Source: Mesorhizobium sp. Root102 (GTDB lineage: Bacteria; Pseudomonadota; Alphaproteobacteria; Rhizobiales; Rhizobiaceae). From it: a stretch of DNA of 64,000 nt. Where the stretch lies: positions 311,430-375,429 of the forward strand of contig NZ_LMCP01000001.1 in NCBI RefSeq assembly GCF_001425625.1. The letters are read 5' to 3'. This document shows, piece by piece, positions 61,702 through 64,000 of the stretch (the first letter of the stretch is position 1; every line of letters starts with the position of its first letter). Made by a program: the position numbers and the translations under genes. Under the pieces are notes generated by a model. It saw nothing but the letters and a program-made list of their open reading frames with translations, ran no database searches and was not told the origin of the DNA.

Positions 61702-62766
61702 TCACCCTCCAGCCTTCACCTTCTCGAACATCTTCGCCAGGTCGTCATTCTGTTTCATCGGTCCGGTGAAGATGGTGGTCTTCAGCATCACTTCCGGGTC
61801 GGACGGCAGCTGCAATTTCTCCAGCTCTTCCTTCGGCACTGTGGCAAAGGCGGAACTCAGCGAGCTGCCATAGCCATAGGCCTCGATCAGGTATTTGCCG
61901 GAGTCGGCGTCCAGGCGGCTGTTGATGAAGTCATAGGCGAGATCGACGTTCTTGGCGTCCTTGAGCATGACGAAGCCGCAGGCCCAGGTCAGCATGCCTT
62001 CCTTTGGCTTCATGAACTCGACCGGCACGCCCTGCTTCTTCAGCGAGGTGGCGGAAGCGTTCCAGGTCATGGCGGCGACCAATTGGCCGCTGGCCAGCGC
62101 CTGTTCGACCGAGGTCATGTCGGTGGTGTAGTTGGAGAGCAGCGGGCGCTGTTCGCGCAGTTTCTCGGCCACCTTGTCCATCTCGGCGGGCGTCATGTCG
62201 AACGGATTGACGCCGGCCAGAAGTGCCGCAACGATCGGCGTGTCATGCACGGCGTCGATGGTCGCCATGCGGCCGGCATACTGCTTGTCCCACAGCAGGT
62301 TCCAGCTCGCTTCCGGATTCTTCACCAGATCGGTGCGGTAGAGGATCGAGGTGTTGCCCCAGTCCCACGGCACCATCCAGACCTTGCCGTCGCCGGCCTG
62401 CAGGTCGGGCAGGTTCTTGAACACCGGGAAGATCGAATCCCAGTTCTTGATGCGCTTGGTGTCGATCGGCTGCAGCAGGCCTTCCTTGTTCCAGCGCGCC
62501 ACCTTGTCATAGCAGGGATGCGCAATGTCGGGGCGGAAGCCGGCCTTGACCTTGGTGAAGGCATCGTCGTCGTCGCCGAAGATGGAGGCCTCGACGCCAT
62601 CGGTATGCGCGGCGAGGAAGCTCTTGTTGAAATCGGGCAGTTCGTAGCCCGACCAAGTGAAATATTGCAGCTTGTCGCCGGCGGAAGCGACGGTCGACGA
62701 TAGCGCCAATGCCAGGGCGGCGAGGCCGACCCGGGCCGTCTTTCCGGATATCAGGTCGAATGCCAT
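61702..62766 (-). CDS. Polyamine-type extracellular solute-binding protein
   Basis: This 354-residue periplasmic PotD/PotF-like protein has a signal peptide (AFDLISGKTARVGLAALALA, LALSSTVASA). The binding domain contains KLQYFTWSGYELPDFNKSFL, VWMVPWDWGNTSILYRTDLV and MKPKEGMLTWACGFVMLKDA. It delivers substrate to the permeases. The preferred ligand (putrescine, spermidine or another) cannot be told. The ATG overlaps the permease gene by 16 bases. Confidence 0.92.
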   Translation of the reverse strand: MAFDLISGKTARVGLAALALALSSTVASAGDKLQYFTWSGYELPDFNKSFLAAHTDGVEASIFGDDDDAFTKVKAGFRPDIAHPCYDKVARWNKEGLLQPIDTKRIKNWDSIFPVFKNLPDLQAGDGKVWMVPWDWGNTSILYRTDLVKNPEASWNLLWDKQYAGRMATIDAVHDTPIVAALLAGVNPFDMTPAEMDKVAEKLREQRPLLSNYTTDMTSVEQALASGQLVAAMTWNASATSLKKQGVPVEFMKPKEGMLTWACGFVMLKDAKNVDLAYDFINSRLDADSGKYLIEAYGYGSSLSSAFATVPKEELEKLQLPSDPEVMLKTTIFTGPMKQNDDLAKMFEKVKAGG

Positions 62767-63623
62767 TGCAGTTCTCCTCTCTTGGTTTGATTTGGTTGTG
62801 ATGGATCCGCGGGTCTTGGCGCCGTGGCGGACAGGCCGCGATGGCGCAGGATTTCGGCTGCTGCGGCGATCACGAAGGACACCGCCAGGATCGACGTGCC
62901 CAGCGCCATGACCGTCGGCAGCGACCTTGGAAAACGCAGCTGGCTCCAGATGTAGAGCGGCAGCGTCGGCTCGGTGCCGGCCAGGAAGAAGACGACGATG
63001 AATTCGTCGAAGGAGATCAGGAAGGCCAGCATGAAGGCCGAAACGATGGCCGGCAGGCTGAGCGGCAGCATGACCCGCCGGAAGGTCGTCCAGTCGGAGG
63101 CACCGAGATCGAGAGCCGCCTCGCGAATGGTTTTCGGGATGGCGGCGAAGCGGCTGCGCATGATCACCACGGTCGTCGGCAGCGCCACCAATATGTGGCC
63201 GAGAACGATGGCGATGCGCGATGGCCCCAGACCGATGAGGTTGATAAGGATCAGCAGCGATATGCCGACGATGACACCCGGGATCAGGATCGGCAGCCGG
63301 GCGATGGCGCTGATGGTGGCGGCCAGCGGCGAGCGGCCATAGAGGTCCATATAGGATACAGTGATGCCGCACAGCGTAGCACCCGTGGCTGCAATGACAC
63401 CGATGACGAGGCTGTTCAAGAGCGCACTGGTCAGCGCCGAATTGCCGAACAAAGTCGCGTACCATTGCACGGTAAAGCCTTGCAGCGGAAACGCTGCCTG
63501 GATCGAGTTGTTGAAGGAAAACAGCGGGATCAGCAGGACCGGCAGATAGAGAAAGACCAGATAGGCAATGACATAGACGCCAAGCCAGCCGCCGCCTCGC
63601 TGTGTGTGCCGCCCCTCGCTCAT
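62751..63623 (-). CDS. Polyamine-type ABC transporter permease (PotC-like)
   Basis: This 290-residue inner-membrane permease has about six helices (GVYVIAYLVFLYLPVLLIPL at the start). The EAA loop for contact with the ATPase is in IREAALDLGASDWTTFRRVM. PotC-like length. It starts by ATGA overlap with the other permease gene and ends inside the binding-protein start, so the four structural genes are tightly packed. Confidence 0.92.
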   Translation of the reverse strand: MSEGRHTQRGGGWLGVYVIAYLVFLYLPVLLIPLFSFNNSIQAAFPLQGFTVQWYATLFGNSALTSALLNSLVIGVIAATGATLCGITVSYMDLYGRSPLAATISAIARLPILIPGVIVGISLLILINLIGLGPSRIAIVLGHILVALPTTVVIMRSRFAAIPKTIREAALDLGASDWTTFRRVMLPLSLPAIVSAFMLAFLISFDEFIVVFFLAGTEPTLPLYIWSQLRFPRSLPTVMALGTSILAVSFVIAAAAEILRHRGLSATAPRPADPSQPNQTKRGELQWHST

Positions 63624-64000
63624 GTGCGGCTGCCAAATCTGCGGTCGGCGATGCGCGCAACCAGCACCACGGCAAGGATGACCAGCATGACGGCGACGGA
63701 GAGTGCTGCGCCGAACGGCCAGTCATTGGCCTTGCCGAATTGCGCCTGGATCAGTGTACCGATCATGGTGCTGGCCGGACCGCCGACGAGAGCCGGCGTG
63801 ACATAATCGCCAACCGTCGGCACGAAGACGACGAGTGCGGCTGCCAGCACGCCCGGCATCGAATTGGGCAACACGACACGGCGGAAAGAGGTGAACGGCC
63901 GCGCACCAAGATCGGAAGCGGCCTCGACCAGCGATTTCGGGATCGTGTCCAGCGCCACATAGATCGGCAGGATGGCGAACGGCGCATAGGCGTGCGCGAG
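63620..64000 (-). CDS. Polyamine-type ABC transporter permease (PotB-like), 5' part outside window
   Basis: Only the last 126 residues are inside the window; the reading frame is open to base 64000. Visible are the EAA loop (IPKSLVEAASDLGARPFTSF, RRVVLPNSMPGVLAAALVVF) and two membrane helices, ending VARIADRRFGSRT. The stop overlaps the PotC-like start (ATGA). Upstream genes of the operon are not visible. Confidence 0.9.
   Translation of the reverse strand, partial: LAHAYAPFAILPIYVALDTIPKSLVEAASDLGARPFTSFRRVVLPNSMPGVLAAALVVFVPTVGDYVTPALVGGPASTMIGTLIQAQFGKANDWPFGAALSVAVMLVILAVVLVARIADRRFGSRT

Noticed and set aside
62767..63726. N-terminal extension of the binding-protein frame
   Set aside because: The frame runs into the permease gene; the signal peptide and Shine-Dalgarno place the real start at 62766.

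Overview
This 64 kb window is a continuous piece of a GC-rich alphaproteobacterial chromosome. It most probably comes from a Mesorhizobium-like member of the Rhizobiales. The F0 ATP-synthase genes form their own operon (atpI-B-E-F'-F), biotin uptake carries BioR boxes, and there is a BacA-type peptide transporter. Rhizobial families such as DUF1344, DUF2007 and DUF1284 occur, and the short palindromic intergenic repeats look like those of this group. I see no phage, plasmid, IS element, CRISPR array, rRNA or tRNA. Coding density is high: no gene-free stretch exceeds about 300 bases.

Layout. 0-7 kb: end of an MFS transporter, then on the minus strand a J-domain chaperone, fabI, a histidine phosphatase, aroC and a ribB-type gene with a degenerate GTP cyclohydrolase II domain. 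7-16 kb: a lipoprotein divergent from pdxH, two acyl-CoA genes (crotonase and a 589-residue dehydrogenase), a zinc-ribbon protein, a GH25 lysozyme, purD, a PhyH dioxygenase divergent from a LysR regulator, and ubiA. 16-23 kb: a DUF6101-like protein, an FAD-linked oxidase behind a Sua5/TsaC gene, two small exported proteins, a cupin/LysR pair and a very acidic protein. 23-30 kb: glyS and glyQ separated by a DUF559 gene flanked by inverted repeats, an acetyltransferase and a large TPR protein. 30-37 kb: a DUF1284 gene coupled to bioY, bioR, a polyprenyl synthase, then a plus-strand run (DUF2007, N6-adenine methyltransferase, S49 peptidase, a small membrane protein, ispE, moaB). 37-43.7 kb: a second PhyH gene, a GT2 protein divergent from a PA0069-type radical SAM, rnhB, and the F0 operon. 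43.9-53.5 kb: a SleB-type hydrolase, a divergent MFS/LysR pair, der behind a YfgM-like gene, a NodB-like deacetylase, bacA and a YbfB-type MFS. 53.6-64 kb: a DUF1127-like gene divergent from LysR-M29 aminopeptidase-DUF488, an ArsC-like reductase, an ArsR-SRPBCC pair, a SnoaL-like protein, an SRAP protein, a zinc-ribbon protein, and a polyamine-type ABC transporter with an embedded XRE-cupin regulator.

The genes are mostly housekeeping: riboflavin, chorismate, fatty acid, B6, purine, ubiquinone, isoprenoid, molybdopterin, biotin uptake, tRNA charging and modification, and ATP synthesis. Small regulator-effector modules lie between them. The best regulatory signal is a pair of identical TTATAGATAA boxes before bioY and bioR. 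The most unusual structures are the repeat elements: the RIME-like mosaics at 40.7 and 61.5 kb, the inverted copies around the DUF559 gene, the palindrome at 35.1 kb, and the repeat that supplies the end of aroC. I did not find a clearly new multi-gene system. The best candidates for follow-up are the DUF559 cassette, the embedded XRE-cupin regulator and the LysR-M29-DUF488 run.
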